NCBI GenBank assembly: GCA_963796915.1
Contig: CAWCNI010000004.1
Location: forward strand, 248,001-312,000
Reading direction: 5' to 3'
Source: JAENWD01 sp963796915
GTDB lineage: Bacteria; Acidobacteriota; Vicinamibacteria; Vicinamibacterales; JAENWD01
DNA: 64,000 nt
Positions 45,510 through 53,436 of the stretch are shown piece by piece (position 1 is the first letter of the stretch; each line of letters starts with the position of its first letter). The notes below the pieces were generated by a model. That model worked only from the letters and a program-made list of their open reading frames with translations. It had not been told where the DNA came from and made no database searches. The position numbers and the translations under genes are program-made.

Positions 45510-46244
45510 GTGGAAGAAGTGTGCACAACCGAGTCACGGCACGCCAGTCGGCGTCGAATGGGCGCGTGCCTTCGTGCGATGGCAGTCGCCGGCGCGCTGG
45601 CCCTCCTGGCACCTGCGCTCGGGGCCGCCACGGCGACCACCGGCCGCATCGTGGGCAAGGTGCGACTGGCAAACCCCGGCGCGTCGCGCCCGCTCACGGC
45701 GTCGTACGGCTCGCGCGCCCTCGTGCCCCAGGGGCGCCCGCCACGCGAGATTCGGAACGTGGTGGTCTACCTGCAGGGCATGTCGGCGACGGCCGTCGCA
45801 TCGCGGCAGTACGAGCTCCGGCAGGAAGGCGAGCTGTTTCTTCCGCACGTCCTGGCCGTCGCCAGGGGCGCCACCGTCGACTTCGTCAACGCCGACGCCT
45901 TCTACCACAACGTGTTTTCCCTCTCCCGCGCCGGGACCTTCGATCTCGGCCGCTTTCCACGCGGGCAGGCGCGCGACCGGAAGTTCGACACCGCCGGCCT
46001 GGTGAAAGTGTTCTGCCACATCCACTCCGACATGAGCGCCGTGATCATGGTGTTCGACAACCCGTGGTTCACGACTGTCGGAGACGATGGCGGGTTCGTG
46101 TTGAATGACGTGCCGGCCGGCCGCCGGCAGGTCACGGCGTGGCACGAGCGGATCGGGGAAGCGACGCCGCGCACTGTTGACGTGCCGCCTGGCGGCGAGA
46201 CGACAGTGGAGTTCGCGCTGCCGGTGACGGAGCCGGAGCCGTGA
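45510..46244 (+). CDS. Cupredoxin (plastocyanin-like) periplasmic protein
   Basis: A signal peptide (LRAMAVAGALALLAPALGA) precedes a single-domain cupredoxin. The type 1 copper ligands are visible as His in FYHNVFSLS and Cys-His-Met in VFCHIHSDMSAVIM. The C-terminal 60 residues (GGFVLNDVPAGRRQVTAWHERIG) form a carboxypeptidase-regulatory-like beta tail. It is close to 'methylamine utilization' and plastocyanin-like proteins found with sensory partners. The start may be GTG 45510 or ATG 45558. Its stop overlaps the GTG of the next gene (GTGA), so the two are translationally coupled. It could be a redox or copper sensor for the HD-GYP protein, which is inference. Confidence 0.82.
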   Translation: MEEVCTTESRHASRRRMGACLRAMAVAGALALLAPALGAATATTGRIVGKVRLANPGASRPLTASYGSRALVPQGRPPREIRNVVVYLQGMSATAVASRQYELRQEGELFLPHVLAVARGATVDFVNADAFYHNVFSLSRAGTFDLGRFPRGQARDRKFDTAGLVKVFCHIHSDMSAVIMVFDNPWFTTVGDDGGFVLNDVPAGRRQVTAWHERIGEATPRTVDVPPGGETTVEFALPVTEPEP

Positions 46245-47956
46245 CGTCGCGTCCAGATAGGACGCCGCCGCGCCTTGTCGTGCGGACGCAAATCGTGACG
46301 TTCGGCGCGATGGCCATCGTGCTGGTCGTGGCGTTCGCGTCGTTGACGCTCGTCACACGGGACCGGGTGACTCTGGAGGTGAAGCGCAACCTGGAGCTGT
46401 CGCAACACGCCTTCCTGGTGCTGGAGCAACATCGACAGGAGGAAGTGCGTCGGCAGGCTTCGGTGATGGCCGAGAGCCCGACGCTCAAGGCCGCGCTCGA
46501 CACCTACCAGACGGAGGCGCGTCGTGCCGACGCCGGCGCGTCACCCGAGCTGGTCGAGACTGTCGAACGCGAGGCGCGCAAGCTCGCGACGCATCTGGAG
46601 GCCGGCGCCGTCGCGGTCGTGGACGCCAACGGTCGCGTGCTGGCGAGTACCCGGCCGGAAGCGTGGCCCTCGGGCGCCGTTGTGGACGCCCAGAGCGACA
46701 ATGCGATTCTGGCGACGCCTACAGCGACATTCCGCGTGACCTCGGTGCCGCTCCAGCTCGACGACGCCGTCATCGGACGGCTGCTCATCGGAACAGCCAT
46801 CAACGAGAAGTACTTGAGCGATCTGTCCAGCGTCTCGGGCGTCTCGGCGGCCGCCCTCGTGGGAGGCCGGGTCGTCGCCGCCACCCTGGACCGGTCCAGA
46901 TGGCGCGAACTGGAGGCGGTTGCCGCCTCGTTGCCGTCGGAGGGCGTCGTGTCGCTCGGGGACGACCGCCACGCGGTGAAGCGCCTGTTTCGCGGGCGCT
47001 CGGCGGCGATCTACGCCGTGGACTCGATTACCGCCAAAGCCGACGTGTACACCCGCGAGGCGTCGATCGCGATCCTCCGCATTGCCCTCGCGGCACTGGC
47101 GCTCGGGGCGGTGGTCAGCTGGTGGACCGCCCGGTCGGTGGCCAACCCAATCGACGGACTGTCTCAACAGCTCCGGCAGATGACATCCGCGCAGGATCGC
47201 TCGCTGCGCCTGCCGCGTCACGGATCCAGCCAGGAGCTCGATGCGCTGACAGACACCTTCAACGAGCTGATGTCGTCGCTCGCCAGCGCCGAAGCCGAGA
47301 CCGAAGCGGCGTACGTCGCGGCGATCAAGACGCTGGCCGCCGCCCTCGACGCACGCGATCCGTATACGGCCGGCCACTCCGAGCGCGTCAGCGCGCTGTC
47401 GGTGATGGTCGGGGAGCGGCTGTCGCTCGACGAGCGGCAGATTGAAGTGCTTCGGCTTGGCGCGCTGCTGCATGACATCGGCAAGATCGGCATCCGCGAC
47501 AAGGTGCTGACGAAGAACGGCCCGCTCACGCCGGACGAATACGAGATCATCAAGACGCACCCGACAGTCGGCGCCCACATCCTGCGCCACGTGCCGTTTC
47601 TGACGGCGCACATGCCGATCGTCGAGCTGCACCACGAACAACCCGACGGCCGTGGGTATCCCCATGGCCTGTTCGGCGACGCCACGCCGCTGCTGGCCCG
47701 CATCGTCCACGTCGCCGACGCGTTCGACGCGATGACATCAGCCCGCGCATACCGCCCGGCGCAGACAGACGCGCATGCGATTGCCGAGCTCGACCGATGC
47801 CGCGGGACGCAGTTCGACCCCGACGTCGTCGACGTGTTCGTCGCCGCCTGGCAGCACGAATCCAGCACGGGCGCCCGCGCCGAGGTCGCCCCGATCGTCG
47901 CCGCCGTCCGTGGCCTTCGCGGGCCGGTGGCGCTCGGCGCGTCCGGCCGCAGGTAG
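46241..47956 (+). CDS. Membrane-bound HD-GYP cyclic-di-GMP phosphodiesterase with HAMP domain
   Basis: The 571-residue protein has a TM helix (residues about 19-42), a periplasmic sensor (CHASE4/dCache-like, about 43-275), a second TM (about 278-300), a HAMP (SVANPIDGLSQQLRQM) and a HD-GYP domain at 360-540. The HD-GYP ligands are intact: LHDIGKIGI and HHEQPDGRGYPHG, so it should hydrolyse c-di-GMP to GMP. The periplasmic sensor faces the same space as the cupredoxin encoded upstream. The stop is 3 bases before the next start, making a three-gene operon: cupredoxin, HD-GYP, outer-membrane protein. Confidence 0.9.
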   Translation: MTSRPDRTPPRLVVRTQIVTFGAMAIVLVVAFASLTLVTRDRVTLEVKRNLELSQHAFLVLEQHRQEEVRRQASVMAESPTLKAALDTYQTEARRADAGASPELVETVEREARKLATHLEAGAVAVVDANGRVLASTRPEAWPSGAVVDAQSDNAILATPTATFRVTSVPLQLDDAVIGRLLIGTAINEKYLSDLSSVSGVSAAALVGGRVVAATLDRSRWRELEAVAASLPSEGVVSLGDDRHAVKRLFRGRSAAIYAVDSITAKADVYTREASIAILRIALAALALGAVVSWWTARSVANPIDGLSQQLRQMTSAQDRSLRLPRHGSSQELDALTDTFNELMSSLASAEAETEAAYVAAIKTLAAALDARDPYTAGHSERVSALSVMVGERLSLDERQIEVLRLGALLHDIGKIGIRDKVLTKNGPLTPDEYEIIKTHPTVGAHILRHVPFLTAHMPIVELHHEQPDGRGYPHGLFGDATPLLARIVHVADAFDAMTSARAYRPAQTDAHAIAELDRCRGTQFDPDVVDVFVAAWQHESSTGARAEVAPIVAAVRGLRGPVALGASGRR

Positions 47957-47959
47957 ATC

Positions 47960-49144
47960 ATGCGCACCACGCTCAAGACCCTCATTATCACGACCGGGTT
48001 GCTGGCGACGCTGCTGGCGACGCCGGCGGCTGCGCAGGAGTACGGCGCGACGTCGCCCGATTCGACAGCACGCGCGGGTGTCGAAAGCGTCGTCTCCGGC
48101 GACAGCTTCACCGACACCGAAAGTCACAACGGCATCGCGACGTTCGATGTCGCCGCGGCATGGCGCCCGTCGCGGCGAATCACCGTCGAAGGACGGCCGG
48201 TCATCACGCGCGCCTACGACGGGACGTGGCACGCAGACATCTACCAGCTTGCCGTTCGCTACGATCGTCCAGGCGACATCCGCTGGCGGCTGGAGGGCGG
48301 CTACCTGCTCTCGCCGGTCGGCATCCTGCCGCTCGAGTCGAGAGCAGATCAGAACCCGATGATCGTCCCGACTGCCAGCTACACGTCGTTTCTGCCGGCC
48401 TTCGAGGGCGGCACGCCGCCCGTGCAGCTGGCCTCCGCGCTCTACCCGCTCGGCGCGCAGGCGACCGCGTCGGCGGCGCACTGGGATCTGCGGGCCGGTG
48501 TGCTGGGCAGCTCGCCAGTCCGCGTGCGGCCGCTGACCGGCGATCGCCCGCCGGGGGCGCCGCAACTGGCGCTGGGCGGCGGTGTGACGCCGCTGACTGG
48601 CCTGCGCGTCGGCGGTTCGTTCGTTTACGGGCGCTACGCCAGGGCCAGCGAGGTCGCGATTCCCTCAACCGGCGATCGCATGGCCACCGTGTTCGGCGTC
48701 GACGCGGACTACGCGTTCGGCTTTACCCGTCTCTACGTTGACTGGATGCACAACGCCTACGAGCGCGCCGACGGCAACACGATCGGCACGGCGCTCACGG
48801 CCACCGCCGTCCAGACGTTGTCGCCGCGTTGGTATGTGTCAGGGCGCGTTCAGCGGCAGACGACGAGCAATCGCGTCGAGCAGCAGGTGGTCACCTACGG
48901 GTATCCGGGCGTCCAGTCGCACGGGACTGGCAGCTACGCGGCCTACAGCCCGTCGGGAGTGTCGGTGCTGGAGTGGGTGGACATCGGCCCCGCCGACTCC
49001 CTGTCGATCGAGGCCGTGGCCGCCTTCAGGATCTCGACGGACGTCACTGCCAAGGGCGGCTACCTGGGATACCGCTATTTCGGCGTCAGCGATCTGGATC
49101 ACCGCGCCGAATTTCAGATCGTCTGGACGCGCCGGTGGTGGTGA
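47960..49144 (+). CDS. Outer-membrane protein of the cupredoxin / HD-GYP operon
   Basis: The 394-residue protein has a signal peptide (MRTTLKTLIITTGLLATLLATPAAA) and no internal membrane helix. Beta strands alternate throughout (GIATFDVAAAWRPSRRITVEGRP, RWRLEGGYLLSP, YAFGFTRLYVDWMHNAYE), and it ends in FQIVWTRRWW, an aromatic ending usual in outer-membrane barrels. No named family is recognised. It lies 3 bases behind the HD-GYP gene. It may be a sensed outer-membrane pore or a structural partner of the cupredoxin. Confidence 0.72.
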   Translation: MRTTLKTLIITTGLLATLLATPAAAQEYGATSPDSTARAGVESVVSGDSFTDTESHNGIATFDVAAAWRPSRRITVEGRPVITRAYDGTWHADIYQLAVRYDRPGDIRWRLEGGYLLSPVGILPLESRADQNPMIVPTASYTSFLPAFEGGTPPVQLASALYPLGAQATASAAHWDLRAGVLGSSPVRVRPLTGDRPPGAPQLALGGGVTPLTGLRVGGSFVYGRYARASEVAIPSTGDRMATVFGVDADYAFGFTRLYVDWMHNAYERADGNTIGTALTATAVQTLSPRWYVSGRVQRQTTSNRVEQQVVTYGYPGVQSHGTGSYAAYSPSGVSVLEWVDIGPADSLSIEAVAAFRISTDVTAKGGYLGYRYFGVSDLDHRAEFQIVWTRRWW

Positions 49145-49154
49145 TCTCGCGCAA

Positions 49155-51263
49155 CTAGGGGACGACCCTGATGCCGGTGACCACCTCGGTGGTCTTCTGT
49201 CCGCTGGTGCCTTTCAGCCGCATCACGTAGTCGCCGGCGGCGAGCGGCGCGAGGTTGACATCCGCGCTGACCCACGTCACGCCGCCATCCACTCTGCTCG
49301 TCGTCGTGACCTTCAACGGCAGCGGACTGCCGTGCCTGTCGAGCAACACGCCCTCGAGGTCGGCGAGCGGTGCGCTCGTCGGCAGATCCATTCTCACGCG
49401 CTCGGTTCGCTGGAACTCGAGGTCCGCCGTCGGCACGTACTTGATGCCGGTTGTCGGGCCGCGGCGCAGGACGAGCGGCCGGCCCGACGCCGGCAGATCG
49501 CCAACGCGCAGCGTGTCGTTGAAGGACATCCCGTCGTGCAGCGGCGTGACGCGGAAGCGGACGATCAGCTTGCCGTTCGGCGCGGCCAGCTCCCCGAGGT
49601 CTGCCGTAAAAGTGCGCTGCCCCGCGACGATGACCGCCTTGGTCTGACTGAGGGTGATGCCGTCTGCGCCCGTCACGGTGACATCGGCCGATCCGCCGCC
49701 CAGCCACTCTCCCGTTCGGGCGACGGACACGTCGAGCTCGCCAAGCGCCCAGACGTGGGCGCGCGTGGTGTTTCCCGGTCCTGCGCCAAGCGAGGCATAG
49801 CCGATGCCCGTTCTCAGCGGCACGCCCGGCCGAACAGCGCCGAGCTCGGTCAAGGCGGCCTGCACCGACGCCACGGGTGTGAGGGCAGTACGGGCGGCGG
49901 TCGCCGCGTTTCCCCGCTCGACTTCGTCGGCGGTCGGCGCGCGGTAGCCGCGCCGCGCGCGCACGTCCACGCCAGGGCGGTTCACCTTGACGGTAATCTT
50001 GCGGTACTTCCCGTCCAGACGGCCGTTGCTGGAGTAATAGCCGATCAAGTAGTACGACGTGAGGTCGCTGGCGATTCGATGTAGCCCGCGTTCCAGATCG
50101 TTGGTGTTGACCACGGCGACACCATCTGTGTTCCCGGCGAGTGCGATCAGGTTTTCCGAACGCTGCTGCACGAGGCGCTGATCGGGCAGCGCGCCGCCGC
50201 TGACGGCGTCCACCTCGCCGGTGAGCGGCTGCGAGTCGCTCTCTCGTGGCCCCATAGGTTTGTCAGTGGCAACCAGGCCCAGCGCGTTCAGCGGGTAAAA
50301 GCTGACGTTGGCGCGGTTGGCGTTGCCCATCAGGTCCGAGAACGCGCCGCGGTCGTCGACCTCGGCCAGCATCAGGCGGTCGTGGTCGCATTGCTGACGC
50401 GTCATCATGCCGATGTTGTACGGCTGCGCGTCGGCAGTGAGACGGCCGTCCGGTGTGGTGCCCGCGCGCGGCACGTCAGGCGTCGGGCCGGCCGGCCGCA
50501 GCAGCATACGCGACGGCTGAAAGAGCACCCAGCCGCCGGTGATCGTGATCACCGCCTTGCGTTCCTCGCGCACGCCGCGGAGGTACTTCGTCAGGTCGTC
50601 CAGCGCGTCGATGACCTTCTTCTCCCGGCGCCGTTGAATCATCTCCTTTGCGACCTCCGAGGAGGCCCCAAAGCATTCCATGTAGTTCTGCTCGACCGGG
50701 TCGTCGGGATAGAGGCGATCGCGCTGGCCCCAGAACCAGTAGCGCGACAGGTAGCCCTCGACAGTCTCGGTCCGGCGCGCAAACGTGATGTCGGCCGCCG
50801 ACATGTCGGGCGTCATCACCGCGAACATGTCGTCGGGGCCGACCAGGCGGTTCAGCAGGTTGACGAGAGGCTGGCGGATCCGGTTGGAGCCGGTCACGTC
50901 CACGAAATAGGTGTCGAGGAAGATTACGAAGAGACGGCCGCGCGTGGCCTCGGCGATCTGGCGGCTCTCGGCGACGCTGGACGGCTCGCGCCCGGCGTCG
51001 GCGACCGCCGGCCCGGGGACGTCCACCCGTTCGAAGGTCTCGATCTTCTGCGGCTCGCCGTCCTCCAGGATCTCGAAGTCCGCCGCTGTCAGATCGCGCA
51101 GCGGCGCGCCGCCAACCGTGGGGTAAACGTCCACCCGCACGAAGTTGGTCTCCGTGTGAAATTTCGGAGGTTGAGCCTGGGCGTGGGTGCGCTGCGCGAG
51201 CGCCATCGCGCCAAAGGCGAGCAGGGCGGCGAGGCGGCCGACGCGCGTGATGCGAGAATTCAC
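49155..51263 (-). CDS. Large VWFA-related acidobacterial-type protein, secreted
   Basis: From GTG 51263 the protein has a signal peptide (VGRLAALLAFGAMALAQRTHA) and about 702 residues. The family block NFVRVDVYPTVGGAPLRDLTAADFEILEDGEPQ follows, then the VWA core (LFVIFLDTYFVDVTG). The usual MIDAS DxSxS is replaced by LDTYF, so metal binding through this site is doubtful. The block LIALAGNTDGVAVVNTNDL and the ending YYLIGYYSSNGRLDGKYRKITVKV are family features. The last 200 residues are beta domains (GGSADVTVTGADG). Its role is unknown; it shows that this genome carries several VWFA paralogues (see 42350). Confidence 0.85.
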   Translation of the reverse strand: MNSRITRVGRLAALLAFGAMALAQRTHAQAQPPKFHTETNFVRVDVYPTVGGAPLRDLTAADFEILEDGEPQKIETFERVDVPGPAVADAGREPSSVAESRQIAEATRGRLFVIFLDTYFVDVTGSNRIRQPLVNLLNRLVGPDDMFAVMTPDMSAADITFARRTETVEGYLSRYWFWGQRDRLYPDDPVEQNYMECFGASSEVAKEMIQRRREKKVIDALDDLTKYLRGVREERKAVITITGGWVLFQPSRMLLRPAGPTPDVPRAGTTPDGRLTADAQPYNIGMMTRQQCDHDRLMLAEVDDRGAFSDLMGNANRANVSFYPLNALGLVATDKPMGPRESDSQPLTGEVDAVSGGALPDQRLVQQRSENLIALAGNTDGVAVVNTNDLERGLHRIASDLTSYYLIGYYSSNGRLDGKYRKITVKVNRPGVDVRARRGYRAPTADEVERGNAATAARTALTPVASVQAALTELGAVRPGVPLRTGIGYASLGAGPGNTTRAHVWALGELDVSVARTGEWLGGGSADVTVTGADGITLSQTKAVIVAGQRTFTADLGELAAPNGKLIVRFRVTPLHDGMSFNDTLRVGDLPASGRPLVLRRGPTTGIKYVPTADLEFQRTERVRMDLPTSAPLADLEGVLLDRHGSPLPLKVTTTSRVDGGVTWVSADVNLAPLAAGDYVMRLKGTSGQKTTEVVTGIRVVP

Positions 51264-51421
51264 AGGTCCGCCTGCGTTCAGGCGGCGCAATGGCACAGCA
51301 CGGGCAGTCTATCGCCGCTGAGCCGCTGCTGCAAGGCCGGCAGTCGCAGCGGCACCCACGCAACTGGCGCAGTTCGTGCGTGGTCCAGCCTCAGGAATCG
51401 GTGCGGTTTAGAGAGAAGGTC

Positions 51422-52324
51422 ATGCCCGAGCAGGTGAGGATGTCGGCGTCGCAGGCGATCAGGCTGTACGTGGGCCTGTTCTGGCGCGCCGTTGCGGCGT
51501 GGTACGACGACTCCGCCGCGAGCATGGGGGCGGCGCTCGCGTTCTACACCGCGTTCTCGCTGGCACCCATCCTGATTGTCGCCATCGCCATCGCCGGCGC
51601 GGTCTTCGGCGACGACGCCGCCCGCGGCGCGGTGGCGTATCAGCTGCAGGGCCTGGTCGGGTCCGATGGCGCCGTCGCCGTGCAGTCGTTGCTGGCGGGC
51701 GTGCATCACTCCACCTCGACGCCGATGGCCACGGCGATCGGCCTGCTGGTGTTGTGCTTCGGCGCCAGCTCCGTGTTCGCGGAGCTGCAGGTGTCGCTCG
51801 ATCGGATCTGGCGGGCGCCCGTGGACCAGCGGCAGGGCGTCTCGGCCCTGCTGCGCGCGCGCCTGCTGGCGTTCGGCATGGTGATCGCGATCGGCTTCCT
51901 CCTCCTCGTGTCCCTGGTCGTGAGCGCGATGCTGTCGGCCGCCAACCGCTGGGGCGAGTCGCTGTTTCCGGCGTGGGGCGCCGTCCTGCAGGCCGTCAAC
52001 GTCCTGATCGCGTTCGGTGCGGCGGCGTTGCTGTTCGCCTGCGCGTTCCGAATCCTGCCACGTGTCTTCATCGCGTGGTCGGACGTGTGGATCGGCGCGC
52101 TGGTGACCTCGGCGCTGTTCACGGCAGGGAAGTATGCGATCGGCCTCTACCTCGGACGCGTCGGTGTGAGCTCCGGCTTTGGCGCGGCCGGTTCGCTGGT
52201 CGCGGTGCTGCTCTGGGTGTATTACTCGGCCCAGGTGTTCTTTCTCGGCGCGGAGTTCACCTGGGTCTACGCCACCACGGTGGGCTCGCGTTCGGCAGCA
52301 GGCTTGCAGCGGTCGATGGGATGA
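51422..52324 (+). CDS. YihY/virulence factor BrkB family membrane protein
   Basis: The product of 300 residues starts at ATG 51422 after AGAGAAGG. It has about six membrane segments and the family blocks ASMGAALAFYTAFSLAPILIVAIAIAG, LLVLCFGASSVFAELQVSLDRIW and LVAVLLWVYYSAQVFFLGAEFTWVYA. YihY proteins were once called ribonuclease BN but are integral membrane proteins of unsettled function. The next frame starts inside its stop (ATGA at 52321), so a small acidic protein is translationally coupled to it. Confidence 0.9.
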   Translation: MPEQVRMSASQAIRLYVGLFWRAVAAWYDDSAASMGAALAFYTAFSLAPILIVAIAIAGAVFGDDAARGAVAYQLQGLVGSDGAVAVQSLLAGVHHSTSTPMATAIGLLVLCFGASSVFAELQVSLDRIWRAPVDQRQGVSALLRARLLAFGMVIAIGFLLLVSLVVSAMLSAANRWGESLFPAWGAVLQAVNVLIAFGAAALLFACAFRILPRVFIAWSDVWIGALVTSALFTAGKYAIGLYLGRVGVSSGFGAAGSLVAVLLWVYYSAQVFFLGAEFTWVYATTVGSRSAAGLQRSMG

Positions 52325-52548
52325 CCCACGAGCCAGGCCCCGATCTGTTTCTGCCCGATCCGGACGAGCCGCCGCCCGACGACGTGCAGGTTCCGCCGGT
52401 TGATCCCAAACAAGACGAGGAGATTGACCCGGATGGCCTGGACGGCGACGAGCGCGACGACCTCGACGGCGACACGCCGGCGACGTTCCCCGTGAACCCG
52501 GCGCTGATCCCGGAATCCCCCGGTCACCCGGACGAGCTCCCGACGTAG
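52321..52548 (+). CDS. Small, highly acidic, proline-rich hypothetical protein
   Basis: This 75-residue frame is coupled to the YihY gene by an ATGA overlap. It is very acidic and disorder-prone (PDPDEPPPDDVQVPPVDPKQ, then DGLDGDERDDLDGD), without helices or membrane segments. No family is recognised. It may be a cytoplasmic accessory tail of the YihY protein. Confidence 0.5.
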   Translation: MTHEPGPDLFLPDPDEPPPDDVQVPPVDPKQDEEIDPDGLDGDERDDLDGDTPATFPVNPALIPESPGHPDELPT

Positions 52549-52614
52549 CGCACCCGCCGACGGATCGAAGGGCCGGACGAATCGGTGGAGCCGATCTTCA
52601 CGTCGTATCGGTAG

Positions 52615-52634
52615 GGCCGATCTTTAGATCGGCC
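52615..52634 (+). repeat. Dispersed 20-bp palindrome, copy 2
   Basis: GGCCGATCT-TT-AGATCGGCC is perfect and is preceded by GTAGG, the same left flank as in the other oriented copies. Confidence 0.75.
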
Positions 52635-52654
52635 ATCGGTGGACTGCCTTCATC

Positions 52655-52674
52655 GGCCAATCTGAAGATTGGCC
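52655..52674 (-). repeat. Dispersed 20-bp palindrome, copy 3 (inverted)
   Basis: GGCCAATCT-GA-AGATTGGCC is perfect with compensating changes in both arms, and its flank CCTACCGAT is the reverse complement of the flank of copy 2, so copies 2 and 3 face each other. Covariation of the arms suggests selection on the hairpin. Confidence 0.75.
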
Positions 52675-52713
52675 CTACCGATCTACTTCAGATCAAGAGA
52701 GCCGTAGGCCGTC

Positions 52714-52733
52714 GGCCGATCTAAAGGTCGGCC
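52714..52733 (-). repeat. Dispersed 20-bp palindrome, copy 4 (inverted)
   Basis: GGCCGATCT-AA-AGGTCGGCC, one imperfect pair, flanked by CCTAC in the inverted orientation. Copies 2-4 fill the space between the convergent genes at 52548 and 52748 and could act as a bidirectional terminator. Confidence 0.7.
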
Positions 52734-52747
52734 CTACAGGTACGCGC

Positions 52748-53242
52748 CTAGGAGCACGATTCCGCGACCATCTTGATCTTCCGCACTCTCAGCGTCGGCA
52801 TCATCGGCGCGCCTGTCACCGGCGTCTCGCCTGCCTTCGGCGCGGTGGACTGCGCCTCCGGCGTGGACGGATTCACCACGTTCGGCGGCGTCGTCGCGCC
52901 GGCGTTCACGGGGGCGCTGAGCGTGCCGGTGATCTGCACCTTGTGGTTGACGTGATTTTCGAGATGCAGGCCGGCGTCGGCGACCAGGCCGAACGATGCC
53001 GTGCCGGCGGTCTTCGCGTCGACGTCAGTGAGCACGAAGGACGCGCGGCCATCCATCGCCTGCGTGGTGCCGGCGGTTGACCCGGAGCCCGACGCCAGAC
53101 AGCCCGTCACCGTCACAGGCTTGGCCATCGTCGAGGCTTTCGCGGCCGGCGCCGCCGGAGTCGACTGGCCGTCGACCACCTGCGAGACCAGCAGTCCGGA
53201 GAGCGCCAGGCCGCAGAGCATCAGGTTCGTCGTGAATCGCAT
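52748..53242 (-). CDS. Secreted hypothetical protein
   Basis: From ATG 53242, which is preceded by GCAGGAGG, the 164-residue protein has a signal peptide (LMLCGLALSGLLVSQVVDGQ) and a small beta domain (VTVTGCLASGSGS, SFVLTDVDAKTAGTASFGLV, NHKVQITGTLSAP), then a disordered proline/threonine tail that ends in MVAESCS. The beta part resembles small acidobacterial secreted OB-like proteins. A conserved Cys in TGCLASG and one near the C-terminus could form a disulfide. No function is known. Confidence 0.65.
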   Translation of the reverse strand: MRFTTNLMLCGLALSGLLVSQVVDGQSTPAAPAAKASTMAKPVTVTGCLASGSGSTAGTTQAMDGRASFVLTDVDAKTAGTASFGLVADAGLHLENHVNHKVQITGTLSAPVNAGATTPPNVVNPSTPEAQSTAPKAGETPVTGAPMMPTLRVRKIKMVAESCS

Positions 53243-53424
53243 GGGTCCTCCTGCCGGGTCGACGGCAACACGGGAAGGCAGAGCAGGATCCGGGCCACTG
53301 GCAATTCGGACTCGATTCGGCGTGCCGGCCGCGCTGCGACGGTCGCGACGGTGTAAGTCCGCCTCGTGTGGCGCAGGAAGCGACACCCGTGCGGCGCTCG
53401 GGGCGCCGGAGCCGCCGAGGCGGC

Positions 53425-53430
53425 TACAAT
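53425..53430 (+). promoter_or_regulatory. Putative -10 box of the 53437 membrane-protein gene
   Basis: TACAAT ends 6 bases before GTG 53437, supporting the GTG as the true start rather than the upstream ATG at 53368. Confidence 0.5.
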
Positions 53431-53436
53431 GCGCCC

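Noticed and set aside
52615..52733. Small CRISPR-like array at the triple palindrome
   Set aside because: The units face in different directions and differ in their arms, and the spacing (40 and 59 bases) is uneven, so it is not a CRISPR.
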